A DNA stretch of 64,000 nt from Mycolicibacterium frederiksbergense (GTDB lineage Bacteria; Actinomycetota; Actinomycetes; Mycobacteriales; Mycobacteriaceae). This document shows, one piece after another, positions 36,342 through 46,575 of this stretch. The notes under the pieces were generated by a model. That model saw nothing but the letters and a program-made list of their open reading frames with translations, searched no databases and had not been told where the DNA came from. Made by a program: the position numbers and the translations under genes. Location of the stretch: positions 868,001 to 932,000 of the forward strand of contig NZ_JARXVE010000001.1 in NCBI RefSeq assembly GCF_029893345.1. The letters run 5' to 3'. The number at the start of each line of letters is the position of its first letter. Positions within the stretch are counted from its first letter, which is position 1.

Positions 36342-37097
36342 TCAGCGGGCCCCGGGCCGAAGCCGGCGACGCCCACCGGGCCGGGGCACGGTGAGCACCG
36401 GCCAACCCTGGTCGGTGGCCGCCGCGACCATCCCCGGCCGCGGGTTCACCGGCCGGGGATGACCGACCAACCGCATCAGCGCACCATCCTCGGCGCCGTC
36501 GGCATAGAAGTAGCTGTTGCCCAGCTCGATCCGATTCTCCCGGCAAAAGTCTTGCACCGCAGCGGCTTTGCGCTCACCCCAGATGATGGGTTCGACGATC
36601 CCGCCGGTCAGCCGCCCCTGGGCGTCGGTCTGAAAGTGGTTGCACAACACATGGTTGATCCCCAGGTTCCGGGCGACCGGTTCGGCATGGATGGTCAACG
36701 CCGAGGAACTCAACACGACGGTGTGGCCACTGTCCTGATGCCGGCGCACCACATCGCGCATGTGCGGATAGACCCGCCCGGCGATCCGGTTCTCGAACAG
36801 ATACTCCCCCAGCTCATCGAGCTCGGGCAGGGATTCGCCGCGCAGGTAGCCGGCCGCTCGCACCAGTAGTCGCTCAAACGGCATCCGGCCGATCCGGTAC
36901 CGCACCGAGGCCTCCAGGATTCCGAAGATCTCACCGATGGCGGCCTGCCGCCGCCGGATCCGGTGACCGGCGTGTGCCGTGGCGGTGAACCCGTCGACCA
37001 GCGTGCCGTCCAGGTCGAAGAAGGCCCCGACCTGCGCACCACCCGGACCGACCTCGATTTCCTCGAGCGATTCGGGTTGCGACAGCGTACGGCCCAT
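36342..37097 (-). CDS. HAD-IB family phosphatase (SerB-like)
   Basis: A 251-residue HAD hydrolase of subfamily IB. Motif I is FFDLDGTLVDGF (Asp28, Asp30), motif II VVLSSSAL, the lysine of motif III lies in WGERKAAAVQDF and motif IV is YADGAEDGALM where YxDSxxDxP is usual. The TIHAEPVARNLGINHVLCN block is typical of the mycobacterial group often linked to PlsC-type acyltransferases. It is divergent from the nitronate monooxygenase with a KstR-type site between. Confidence 0.85.
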   Translation of the reverse strand: MGRTLSQPESLEEIEVGPGGAQVGAFFDLDGTLVDGFTATAHAGHRIRRRQAAIGEIFGILEASVRYRIGRMPFERLLVRAAGYLRGESLPELDELGEYLFENRIAGRVYPHMRDVVRRHQDSGHTVVLSSSALTIHAEPVARNLGINHVLCNHFQTDAQGRLTGGIVEPIIWGERKAAAVQDFCRENRIELGNSYFYADGAEDGALMRLVGHPRPVNPRPGMVAAATDQGWPVLTVPRPGGRRRLRPGAR

Positions 37098-37226
37098 GCG
37101 TCCCAGTACACCAAGGCGTCACGGCATCCGGCCAATCGAGACGGCAGCTGTCAACAGGCTGAGCGTCAGCAGAATTTGGCGTGCCGGCCATGTATCGCCC
37201 CACGCGGACCCAGTGCCGTACTAAAC

Positions 37227-37240
37227 TAGAACACGTTTCA
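37227..37240. promoter_or_regulatory. KstR-type operator upstream of the nitronate monooxygenase
   Basis: TAGAACACGTTTCA fits TNNAACNNGTTNNA perfectly. It lies 66 bases before the monooxygenase start and overlaps a possible -10 (TAAACT, 37222-37227), consistent with repression. The HAD gene starts 130 bases away on the other side. Confidence 0.75.
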
Positions 37241-37305
37241 ATTCTGTCCATGGGCCGCGATCGGCCGAGGACTCCCATACCGCACGGCCCACGAAGGAGC
37301 AGGCA

Positions 37306-38439
37306 TTGCATACCGCACTTTGCGACAAATTGGGGATCGACCTCCCGATCTTCGCGTTCACCCATTGCCGCGACGTCGTGGTCGCAGTCAGCAAGGCCGG
37401 CGGTTTCGGCGTGCTCGGCGCCGTGGGATTCACTCCCGAGCAGCTTGAGATCGAGCTCAACTGGATCGACGAGCACATCGGCGACCACCCCTACGGCGTC
37501 GACATCGTGATCCCGAACAAGTACGAGGGCATGGACGACACCGACCTGACCCCCGAGGTGCTCAAGAAACAGCTCAACGCCCTCGTGCCCGAAGAGCACA
37601 TCGAATTCGCCAAGAAGATCCTTGCCGATCACGGGGTGCCGGTCGACCACAGCGACGACGACGCCCTGCAGCTGCTCGGCTGGACCGAGGCCACGGCCAC
37701 CCCGCAGGTCGAGGTGGCGCTGCGGCACCCGAAATGCACGCTGATCGCCAACGCGCTCGGCACCCCGCCCGCCGACATGATCAAGCACATCCATGACGAA
37801 GGCCGCAAGGTAGCCGCGCTGTGCGGGTCGCCGTCGCAGGCGCGCAAGCACGCCGACGCCGGCGTCGACATCATCATCGCCCAGGGCGGCGAGGCCGGCG
37901 GCCACTGCGGCGAGATCGGTTCGATCGTGTTGTGGCCGCAGGTGGTCAAGGAAGTCGCCCCGGTTCCGGTGCTCGCCGCCGGTGGCATCGGCAGCGGGCA
38001 GCAGATTGCCGCCGCGCTGGCTCTCGGCGCCCAGGGTGCCTGGACCGGTTCGCAGTGGGTGATGGTCGAGGAGTCCGAACACACCCCGGTCCAGCACGCG
38101 GCATACGCCAAGGCCACCAGCAAGGACACCGTGCGGAGCCGGTCGTTCACCGGCAAGCCGGCCCGGATGCTGCGCAACGACTGGACCGAGGCGTGGGAGA
38201 ACCCGGACAACCCGCAGCCGCTCGGAATGCCGCTGCAGTACATGGTGTCGGGCATGGCCGTCGCCGCCACGCACAAGTACCCCAACGAGAGCGTCGACGT
38301 GGCGTTCAACCCGATCGGCCAGGTGGTCGGTCAGTTCACCAAGGTGGAGAAGTCCGCCGCGGTGATCGAACGCTGGGTGCAGGAGTACCTGGAGGCGACG
38401 GGCACCCTCAACGCCCTGAATGACGCCGCCGGCGTGTGA
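37306..38439 (+). CDS. Nitronate monooxygenase-family flavoprotein (Rv1533-like)
   Basis: A 377-residue FMN TIM barrel. The start CDKLGIDLPIFAFTHCRDVVVAVSKAGGFG, AQGGEAGGHCG with the usual catalytic-region His, and VLAAGGIGSGQQIAAALALGAQGAW (phosphate-binding loop) identify the NMO/2-nitropropane dioxygenase family. The C-terminal ~120 residues match the longer mycobacterial form. TTG 37306 has AAGGAG 8 nt upstream. Genuine nitronate activity is not implied; some steroid regulon members are enoyl-CoA-type reductases. It is coupled (GTGA) to the next gene. Confidence 0.88.
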   Translation: MHTALCDKLGIDLPIFAFTHCRDVVVAVSKAGGFGVLGAVGFTPEQLEIELNWIDEHIGDHPYGVDIVIPNKYEGMDDTDLTPEVLKKQLNALVPEEHIEFAKKILADHGVPVDHSDDDALQLLGWTEATATPQVEVALRHPKCTLIANALGTPPADMIKHIHDEGRKVAALCGSPSQARKHADAGVDIIIAQGGEAGGHCGEIGSIVLWPQVVKEVAPVPVLAAGGIGSGQQIAAALALGAQGAWTGSQWVMVEESEHTPVQHAAYAKATSKDTVRSRSFTGKPARMLRNDWTEAWENPDNPQPLGMPLQYMVSGMAVAATHKYPNESVDVAFNPIGQVVGQFTKVEKSAAVIERWVQEYLEATGTLNALNDAAGV

Positions 38440-38885
38440 TCGAGGCCGCCGGCGGCGGGTTCCTCATCGCCGTCCTGTGGATGGACCTGATCTTCGACGT
38501 TCAGGTCCTCCGCCACCGCGGGACTGCTGAACTGCCCGAACCCGCGCTGGCGTCCATCGCCGGTTACTACCACCGGGCTACAACCACATCGCGACCGATG
38601 AGCTATCTCATCGCCGCGGTGATGGTGATCCTCTTGGCGGCGTTGACGTTTCATGCTTTCAGCGGCGGCGTCCCAGGCTGGCTGACATCGACGTACGCGG
38701 TGCTCGCAGGCGGCCCCATCGCGCTCGCCCTGGTGCGCACGGTGCCCAACGCCGTGGCCCTGGGCGCGCGCGGGGGCAGCCTGGCCGAGCAGACACGGTT
38801 GGCGCGTTCCGTCTGCCGCGACCACCTGATGTGCCTGGCCGCCATGTCCGCGTTCCTTATTCTGTGGCTGACCATGAACACTTAG
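38436..38885 (+). CDS. Four-helix membrane protein, function unknown
   Basis: A 149-residue protein with about four transmembrane helices (GFLIAVLWMDLIFDV, SYLIAAVMVILLAALTF, STYAVLAGGPIALALV, LMCLAAMSAFLILWLTM). GTG 38436 overlaps the monooxygenase stop, so it should be under the same KstR-type control. I do not recognise the family. Confidence 0.7.
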   Translation: MIEAAGGGFLIAVLWMDLIFDVQVLRHRGTAELPEPALASIAGYYHRATTTSRPMSYLIAAVMVILLAALTFHAFSGGVPGWLTSTYAVLAGGPIALALVRTVPNAVALGARGGSLAEQTRLARSVCRDHLMCLAAMSAFLILWLTMNT

Positions 38886-38925
38886 TTGTTGCGGGGCGAG
38901 ACGTTGTTGGCGGCTGCCGCCGCGG

Positions 38926-38956
38926 TTGACATTCAAGTTGGTTGAGGCCTGACGAT
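38926..38956 (+). promoter_or_regulatory. MerR-type autoregulatory promoter of the MerR-DnaN fusion
   Basis: TTGACA (38926-38931) and GACGAT (38951-38956) are 19 bp apart with TCAA-GTTGG-TTGA inside the spacer. GTG 38963 follows 6 nt later, so the mRNA is probably leaderless and this decides the start. Confidence 0.65.
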
Positions 38957-38962
38957 GTTCGG

Positions 38963-40021
38963 GTGGCTGACCCAGAGTTGATGTCGATCGGCGCGTTCGC
39001 CAAGCTCGCCGGACTGACCGCGAGCGCGTTGCGGTTTTACGACGATGCAGGCTTGCTTCATCCCGAGCAGGTCGACCCGCTCACGGGGTACCGGCTCTAT
39101 AGCGAGTCGCAGCTCGTTCGCGCCTCGCAGTTGCGTCAGCTGCGCGAGGTCGGGATGCCCCTGCCCACCATCGGCAGATTCTTCTCCGCCGGTACTCATG
39201 AGGCGGCGCAGCTGATCGACGATCAAGTCGCCAGGGTTGCCGCGGAGGCAGCCGGGATTCAACGGGCAGCCGCGACGCTCAAGGCGTCCCTTGGCGAGGC
39301 GGCTCGCATCAGTATTTGCACGCTATCGGGCCCGGTCCTCGCAGCGGTGATCGACCAGATCGTGGCCACCACGAGTCACGATTCCGCGATCCCGGTCCTG
39401 AATGGTGTGCGCCTGGAAGTAAACCCTGACGTCATCTCGCTGACCGCAACCGATCGCTACCGCCTGGCCACGCGGACGCTGGTGCCCAGCCAACCGTCTG
39501 CCGCTTCCTGGGTAGGGACGCTGGCCGGAGATGATCTCCAGGCCGCAGCCTCGCGACTTCGCCGAACTCCCATCGTGAGACTGGAGGTAGGCGAACGGAT
39601 CCTGGGCCTGCGCATGGCCGACAGCACCGTCGCGCACTGCCGCCTGCTGACCGAGATCTTCCCTGATTACAAGCTTCTGGTCAGTTCACTTCCCCCTGTG
39701 TCACATCGCGTCACCGTCGAGAAGCGGGACCTTCTCAAGGCATTGGAGCAACAGGCGCCAGAGAAGATCGGCCTTCGGGTAGAGGCCGGCCGGCCGAGCC
39801 TCCTGTTGCCCGACGGCGCCGTGGAACTCAACGGCACCGCGTCTGGCCCCGACCTGACGCTCTGGTTCGAGCTGACCACATTGTACCCAGCGGTGAGCCA
39901 CGCACTTGGCAACGACTTGATGCTGGACCTCCGTGGGCCCGACCAACCAGCCACAGTTCGGTCGGCCGACGACGGCGATTTCACCACGCTCGTCATGCCG
40001 TGTCTCAATCCTGCGTCTTGA
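38963..40021 (+). CDS. MerR-type DNA-binding domain fused to a two-domain DnaN (sliding-clamp) body
   Basis: A 352-residue fusion. Residues 7-75 are a MerR winged helix (SIGAFAKLAGLTASALRFYDDAGLL, YRLYSESQLVRASQLRQLREVGMPL); 76-115 are the dimerising helix. Residues 119-240 match DnaN domain 2 (AIPVLNGVRLEV, ISLTATDRYRLATRTL, LLTEIFPDYKLLV) and 246-347 match domain 3 (VTVEKRDLLKALEQ, YPAVSHALGNDLMLDL, TTLVMPCL), including the clamp's final LxMP strand. Clamp domain 1 is absent, replaced by the MerR head. The peptide-binding cleft between domains 2 and 3 could be the sensor. Start GTG 38963 from promoter geometry; ATG 38981 is the alternative. Confidence 0.85.
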   Translation: MADPELMSIGAFAKLAGLTASALRFYDDAGLLHPEQVDPLTGYRLYSESQLVRASQLRQLREVGMPLPTIGRFFSAGTHEAAQLIDDQVARVAAEAAGIQRAAATLKASLGEAARISICTLSGPVLAAVIDQIVATTSHDSAIPVLNGVRLEVNPDVISLTATDRYRLATRTLVPSQPSAASWVGTLAGDDLQAAASRLRRTPIVRLEVGERILGLRMADSTVAHCRLLTEIFPDYKLLVSSLPPVSHRVTVEKRDLLKALEQQAPEKIGLRVEAGRPSLLLPDGAVELNGTASGPDLTLWFELTTLYPAVSHALGNDLMLDLRGPDQPATVRSADDGDFTTLVMPCLNPAS

Positions 40022-40096
40022 CCCCCTACACCAGGCCCTGAACGACGGCCCGCCGGCCGTGATCGCCCTTATAGCCGAAAGGACAGAACCACTCTC

Positions 40097-40606
40097 ATGA
40101 CCGCAAACGCCACCTCGCCCGACCGAACGATGGAAGCCATCACCACAGCAGTCCTCCTCGGACGCGACGGCGACAACGCCACGGCTCGACGCGACCTGCT
40201 CGCGATCTGGAAACAGGTCGGAGTGGCACGCGACCCGTTCCACCGTTGCACGCTCGCTCACTACCTGGCTGATCTCCACGAAGACCCTGCAGCTGCGCTC
40301 ATGTGGAATATCCGTGCCCTCGATGCCGCCAACGCCCTCAGCGACAATCGAGCCCAGCAGTACCACGCAAGCCTTCACGTCGCTGGCTTCTACCCGAGCC
40401 TCTATGTCAACATCGCCGACAACCTCCGCCGCCTAGGCGCATTCGGAGCAGCCACCGAGCACATCAACAACGCCGAGCAGCACATCGCGGCGCTAACCGA
40501 CGATGCCTACGGACACATGATCCGAGCGGCCATCACCGAGGTCCGCCAGGCCGTCGACAACCGCGACACCGCGCGCCGTGCGTCCGCGCCCGGTGCGGCC
40601 CAGTGA
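40097..40606 (+). CDS. TPR-like helical protein beside the MerR-DnaN gene
   Basis: A 169-residue all-helical protein with tetratricopeptide-like periodicity (LLAIWKQVGVARDPFHRCTLAHYLADLHEDPAAALMWNIRALDAAN, YVNIADNLRRLGAFGAATEHINNAEQHI). No signal peptide or membrane helix. It starts 75 nt after the fusion gene with a GAAAGGA ribosome site, so they probably share a transcript. It may be a protein-binding partner; nothing shows what it binds. Confidence 0.75.
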   Translation: MTANATSPDRTMEAITTAVLLGRDGDNATARRDLLAIWKQVGVARDPFHRCTLAHYLADLHEDPAAALMWNIRALDAANALSDNRAQQYHASLHVAGFYPSLYVNIADNLRRLGAFGAATEHINNAEQHIAALTDDAYGHMIRAAITEVRQAVDNRDTARRASAPGAAQ

Positions 40607-40754
40607 CCCACAAGAACGCGGTTTCTCGGCTCCAGGCAGGCGTCACCAACGTCCAGCCCTCCTACACCTAGTCCGTTGCTGGCCATGACGTTGTTGTCAC
40701 GGAGGGCGGCAGGTGACGGGATCTCAGCGTGCGCATAGATTCGAGCAGGAAGAC

Positions 40755-40785
40755 TTGACCCTCACGCAACGTGAGGCACCAGCCT
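40755..40785 (+). promoter_or_regulatory. MerR-type autoregulatory promoter of the TipA-like gene
   Basis: TTGACC (40755-40760) and CAGCCT (40780-40785) are 19 bp apart. Within the spacer is the perfect dyad CTCACG-CAA-CGTGAG (40761-40775). GTG 40793 follows after 7 nt, implying leaderless translation. Confidence 0.75.
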
Positions 40786-40792
40786 GATCGAC

Positions 40793-41572
40793 GTGACGCA
40801 GGAGACGCAGGTGGACGAACTCACCGTGGGCGAAGTCGCGGAGCGATTTGGCATCACGGTCCGGACGCTGCACCACTATGACCAAATTGGGTTGTTGACC
40901 CCGAGTCGGCGTGCAGCCTCGGGTTATCGGGTTTACCCGCCCGCGGACCTGACGCGCTTGTCGCAGATCATCGTTTACCGCCGCCTCGAGCTGTCTCTTG
41001 ACGAGATCGCGAGGCTGCTGGACGAGGGCAACGTGGTCAGCCACCTGGTTCGTCAGCGCGAACGCGTCATGTCCCGGCTCGATGAGTTGAAGGACCTCGT
41101 CGAGGCAATCGATCAGGCATTGGAGAAAGCAATGACGAACACCCCCATGACCGACGACGACATGCGCGAACTCTTCGGTGACGGCTTCGACGACTACCAG
41201 GCAGAGGCCGAGCAGAAGTGGGGCGACACCGCGGAGTGGAAGGAATCGCAGCGCCGGACAAAGTCCTACGGCAAGGACGAATGGGTCCAGATCAAGGCTG
41301 AGGGCGAAGCTGTCGAGAAGGCCTTGTCCGACGCCTTCCGCGCAGGGCTCCCGGCCGACTCCGAAGCGGCGATGAATGCGGCGGAGCAACACCGGCTCCA
41401 CGTGAACCGCTGGTTCTACGACTGCCCGCCGGACTTCCACCGCTGCTTGGGCGACATGTACGTAAGCGACCCGAGATACGTCGCGACCTACGACGAATCA
41501 TTCGGGCTGCCGGGCCTCGCGGCCTACTGTCGCGAGGCGATCCACGCGAACGCGGACCGAACTGACCACTGA
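40793..41572 (+). CDS. TipA-like MerR regulator with drug-binding C-terminal domain
   Basis: A 259-residue regulator. Residues 8-80 are a MerR winged helix (TVGEVAERFGITVRTLHHYDQIGLL), then a coiled coil, then a TipAS domain (DDMRELFGDGFDDYQAEAEQKWGDT, SYGKDEWVQIK, WFYDCPPDFHRCLGDMYVSDPRYVATYDE). TipAS domains bind thiopeptides and other bulky antimicrobials and switch on the promoter. Its promoter with matching dyad lies directly upstream. No efflux gene is adjacent, so its targets lie elsewhere. Confidence 0.9.
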   Translation: MTQETQVDELTVGEVAERFGITVRTLHHYDQIGLLTPSRRAASGYRVYPPADLTRLSQIIVYRRLELSLDEIARLLDEGNVVSHLVRQRERVMSRLDELKDLVEAIDQALEKAMTNTPMTDDDMRELFGDGFDDYQAEAEQKWGDTAEWKESQRRTKSYGKDEWVQIKAEGEAVEKALSDAFRAGLPADSEAAMNAAEQHRLHVNRWFYDCPPDFHRCLGDMYVSDPRYVATYDESFGLPGLAAYCREAIHANADRTDH

Positions 41573-41644
41573 CGTGGTACTGGCCTCGTACACCTAGTCG
41601 GACCAGTCCACTGACTGACCCGCCACGCGGGGATAGACCCATGC

Positions 41645-41680
41645 TCGTCGGCTATGTATGGTTGCATACATAGCCGACGA
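41645..41680. promoter_or_regulatory. 16-bp perfect palindrome upstream of the TetR gene
   Basis: TCGTCGGCTATGTATG, a GTTG centre, then the exact complement. It ends 12 bases before the TetR start, straddling where its promoter or leader must be. The likely function is the TetR autoregulatory operator. Confidence 0.8.
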
Positions 41681-41692
41681 AAGGGTTCGACC

Positions 41693-42261
41693 GTGACCGG
41701 TCCCCGCGAACGCATGGTGGCTTCGGCCGCATTGTTGATCCGGGAGCGTGGCGCGCACCCGACCGCGATCGCCGATGTGCTCGCGCACAGCGGCGCGCCC
41801 CGCGGCTCGGCCTATCACTACTTCCCCGGCGGGCGCACCCAGCTGCTGTGTGAGGCGATCGACTACGCGAGCGATCAGGTGGCCGCGCGCATCGACAAGG
41901 CCGACAGCGCGGTGGCATTGCTCGACGCCATGATCGCCGGCTTTCGTAGACGATTGTCCGCCAGCGACTTCCGGGCCGGGTGCCCGGTCGTCGCGGTTGC
42001 CGTCGAAGCGGGCGAGCCTGACGCGGCCGAGTCCGCTGCGCTCGACCGTGCCGGGGCCGCGTTCACCCGCTGGACCGGGCAGATCACCCGACGACTACAG
42101 GACGACGGAATCTCGGCCGAGCGCGCCGAGGAACTGGCGACGCTGATCATGTCCGCCGTAGAAGGTGCCGTGGTGATGGCGCGGGCGACCCGCGACGTCA
42201 AACCGCTGGATCTGATCCACCGTCAACTACGTGAGCTCCTGATGGTGAAAGGAACATCGTC

Positions 42262-42265
<4 letters not shown>
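41693..42265 (+). CDS. TetR-family repressor (LmrA/YxaF-like)
   Basis: A 190-residue TetR regulator with helix-turn-helix AIADVLAHSGAPRGSAYHYFPGGRTQLL and a C-terminal domain of the LmrA/YxaF type (GCPVVAVAVEAGEPDAAESAALDRAGAAFTRW). GTG 41693 follows a GAAAGGG ribosome site. It overlaps the oxidoreductase gene by ATGA and so probably controls its own operon through the 41645-41680 palindrome. Confidence 0.9.
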
Positions 42266-44511
<2,246 letters not shown>

Positions 44512-44535
44512 TCGTCACCCGAGTGCGCTGGACGC

Positions 44536-45120
44536 TCAGGGCAGGGGCGCCGGCGGAAGCGGAACGCCCGGGGCGGGAGGCACAGGTGCGGCGGGCGGAA
44601 CCGGCTCACCCGGCGGAACCGGCGCACCCGGCGACATCGGTACGTTTGGACCGGGTGCCTGATTCGGGACGGGCGTGTTCATGCCGCGTTGCGCGATCCC
44701 GAGAATCAGTGCTTCCTTGCCGCTGATCTCCTGGTTCTGCACGGCATGCCACAGATCCTTCAGATAGCTCAGGTTGGGGGTTTCAGATCCCTGCCCGGTG
44801 GGATCCATCGTCGCTCCGGGCGGCAGGGCATCCGGGCTCGCCAGGTGCGGGGTCCCCACTGCGGGCGGCACCGCCGGTGCCGCCGGATCTGCGGCTGCGG
44901 CCTGAGCCGTCGGCGCGAGCGGCGCTACAGGCGCCGATGCAGGCCCAACTGCCGGCACGGGCGCCGGTGCCGCTACCGGTGCCGGAACGGGCGCCGGCGC
45001 GGGCGGCACTACCGGGGTGCCGGGATCTGCAGCCGCCGCAGCGGCAAGTGACAGCGCAACGACAGGACCCGACACACAGAACGCCAATGCAGACGCACAC
45101 CTTCGGATGCCGACACTCAT
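44536..45120 (-). CDS. Secreted Pro/Ala-rich protein
   Basis: A 194-residue exported protein: signal peptide (ALAFCVSGPVVALSLAAAAAA), a long Pro/Ala/Val low-complexity region, a short conserved core (NLSYLKDLWHAVQNQEISGKEALILGIAQRGMNT) and a PVPP-rich tail. The core helix pair recurs in mycobacterial exported proteins. It is divergent from CYP125 with the KstR-like site between them. Confidence 0.75.
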   Translation of the reverse strand: MSVGIRRCASALAFCVSGPVVALSLAAAAAADPGTPVVPPAPAPVPAPVAAPAPVPAVGPASAPVAPLAPTAQAAAADPAAPAVPPAVGTPHLASPDALPPGATMDPTGQGSETPNLSYLKDLWHAVQNQEISGKEALILGIAQRGMNTPVPNQAPGPNVPMSPGAPVPPGEPVPPAAPVPPAPGVPLPPAPLP

Positions 45121-45206
45121 ATCGATGACCTCTCGCTGTTACTCCAGGGACAGATGATAGCGCTGAGTGCATCGCTACCGCTGATCATTCGTTACAGCAC
45201 AAGGAT

Positions 45207-45220
45207 CGGAACACGTTCCA
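45207..45220. promoter_or_regulatory. KstR-like operator upstream of CYP125
   Basis: CGGAACACGTTCCA matches TNNAACNNGTTNNA except the first base, and has perfect GGAAC/GTTCC arms. It is 108 bases before the CYP125 start and 87 before the divergent secreted protein. Confidence 0.65.
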
Positions 45221-45327
45221 ATACCAACGTTGTAGGAGTTTCCGAAACCCGCTCCAAGGGGCCCCACCTGTGGTGTAGCAATGGCATTAAGCCACTAGAT
45301 AACGTCGTCGCGAGGAGCGCCCACGCC

Positions 45328-46575
45328 ATGTCGACTTTGAACCTTCCGCCAGGATTCGACTTCACCGATCCCGACATCTACGCCGAACGACTACCCGTCG
45401 AGGAGCTCGCGGAGATGCGCAAGCTCGCCCCGATCTGGTGGAACGAACAGCCCGTGGGTCAGGGCGGGTTCGACGACGGCGGGTTCTGGGTCGTCACCAA
45501 GCACAAGGACGTGAAAGAGGTGTCACTGCGAAGCGACGTTTTCTCCAGCCAGGAGAAAACCGCGCTGCCGCGCTATCGCGACGGAACCGTCCAGCAGCAG
45601 ATCGACCAGGGCAAGTTCGTGTTGCTCAACATGGATGCGCCCCATCACACCCACCTGCGCAAGATCATCTCGCGGGCGTTCACCCCGCGCGCGATCGAAC
45701 TCTTGCGTGCCGACCTGGCCGAACGGGCCCGCGCGATCGTCGAGGCGGCGGCCGCCGAGGGCTCGGGCGATTTCGTCGAGCAGGTCTCGTGCGAGCTGCC
45801 GCTGCAGGCGATCGCAGGGCTCATGGGCGTGCCGCAGGAGGACCGCAAGAAACTGTTCGACTGGTCCAATCAGATGGTCGGAGACATGGATCCGGAGTTC
45901 GCCTCCAACGACGCCATCAGCGCCTCGGTCGAGTTGATCATGTACGGGATGCAGATGGCGGCCGAGCGGACGAAGAACCCCGGCGACGACCTGGTCACCA
46001 AACTGCTGCAGGCCGATGTCGATGGGCACAAGCTGTCCGATGACGAGTTCGGCTTCTTCGTCATCCTGCTCGCGGTGGCCGGCAACGAGACGACCCGGAA
46101 TTCGATCACCCAGGGGATGATGGCGTTCGCCGATCACCCCGACCAGTGGGAGCTGTTCAAACGCGAACGCCCCGCCACCACCGCGGACGAGATCGTGCGG
46201 TGGGCCACCCCGGTGACGTCGTTCCAGCGCACCGCGTTGCAAGACACCGAACTGGCGGGTGTGCCGATCAAGAAGGGCCAGCGGGTGGTGATGTTCTACC
46301 GCTCGGCAAACTTCGACGAGGACGTTTTTGATCACCCCTATTCATTCAATATCCTGCGTGACCCGAACCCGCACGTGGGATTCGGCGGGACCGGCGCGCA
46401 CTACTGCATCGGGGCGAACCTGGCACGCATGACGATCGACCTGATCTTCAACGCGATCGCCGACGCGATGCCGGACCTGACGCCGCTGTCCGCACCCGAA
46501 CGGCTCCGGTCGGGCTGGCTCAACGGCATCAAACACTGGCAGGTCGACTACCGCGGCGGTGCCGAGCCGAAATGA
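45328..46575 (+). CDS. cyp125: Cytochrome P450 CYP125-family steroid C26/C27 monooxygenase
   Basis: A 415-residue P450 that follows M. tuberculosis CYP125A1 almost block for block: NLPPGFDFTDPDIYAERLPV, PIWWN, FVLLNMDAPHHTHLRKIISRAFTPRA, SGDFVEQVSCELPLQAIAGL, I-helix AGNETTRNS, and heme loop GFGGTGAHYCIG. CYP125 oxidises the cholesterol side-chain terminal carbon, the first step of its removal. ATG 45328 has GAGGAG 11 nt upstream. It lacks the N-terminal extension of CYP125A1 and lies outside a cholesterol cluster, so it may be a second CYP125 copy. It ends 47 bases into the convergent membrane protein gene. Confidence 0.93.
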   Translation: MSTLNLPPGFDFTDPDIYAERLPVEELAEMRKLAPIWWNEQPVGQGGFDDGGFWVVTKHKDVKEVSLRSDVFSSQEKTALPRYRDGTVQQQIDQGKFVLLNMDAPHHTHLRKIISRAFTPRAIELLRADLAERARAIVEAAAAEGSGDFVEQVSCELPLQAIAGLMGVPQEDRKKLFDWSNQMVGDMDPEFASNDAISASVELIMYGMQMAAERTKNPGDDLVTKLLQADVDGHKLSDDEFGFFVILLAVAGNETTRNSITQGMMAFADHPDQWELFKRERPATTADEIVRWATPVTSFQRTALQDTELAGVPIKKGQRVVMFYRSANFDEDVFDHPYSFNILRDPNPHVGFGGTGAHYCIGANLARMTIDLIFNAIADAMPDLTPLSAPERLRSGWLNGIKHWQVDYRGGAEPK

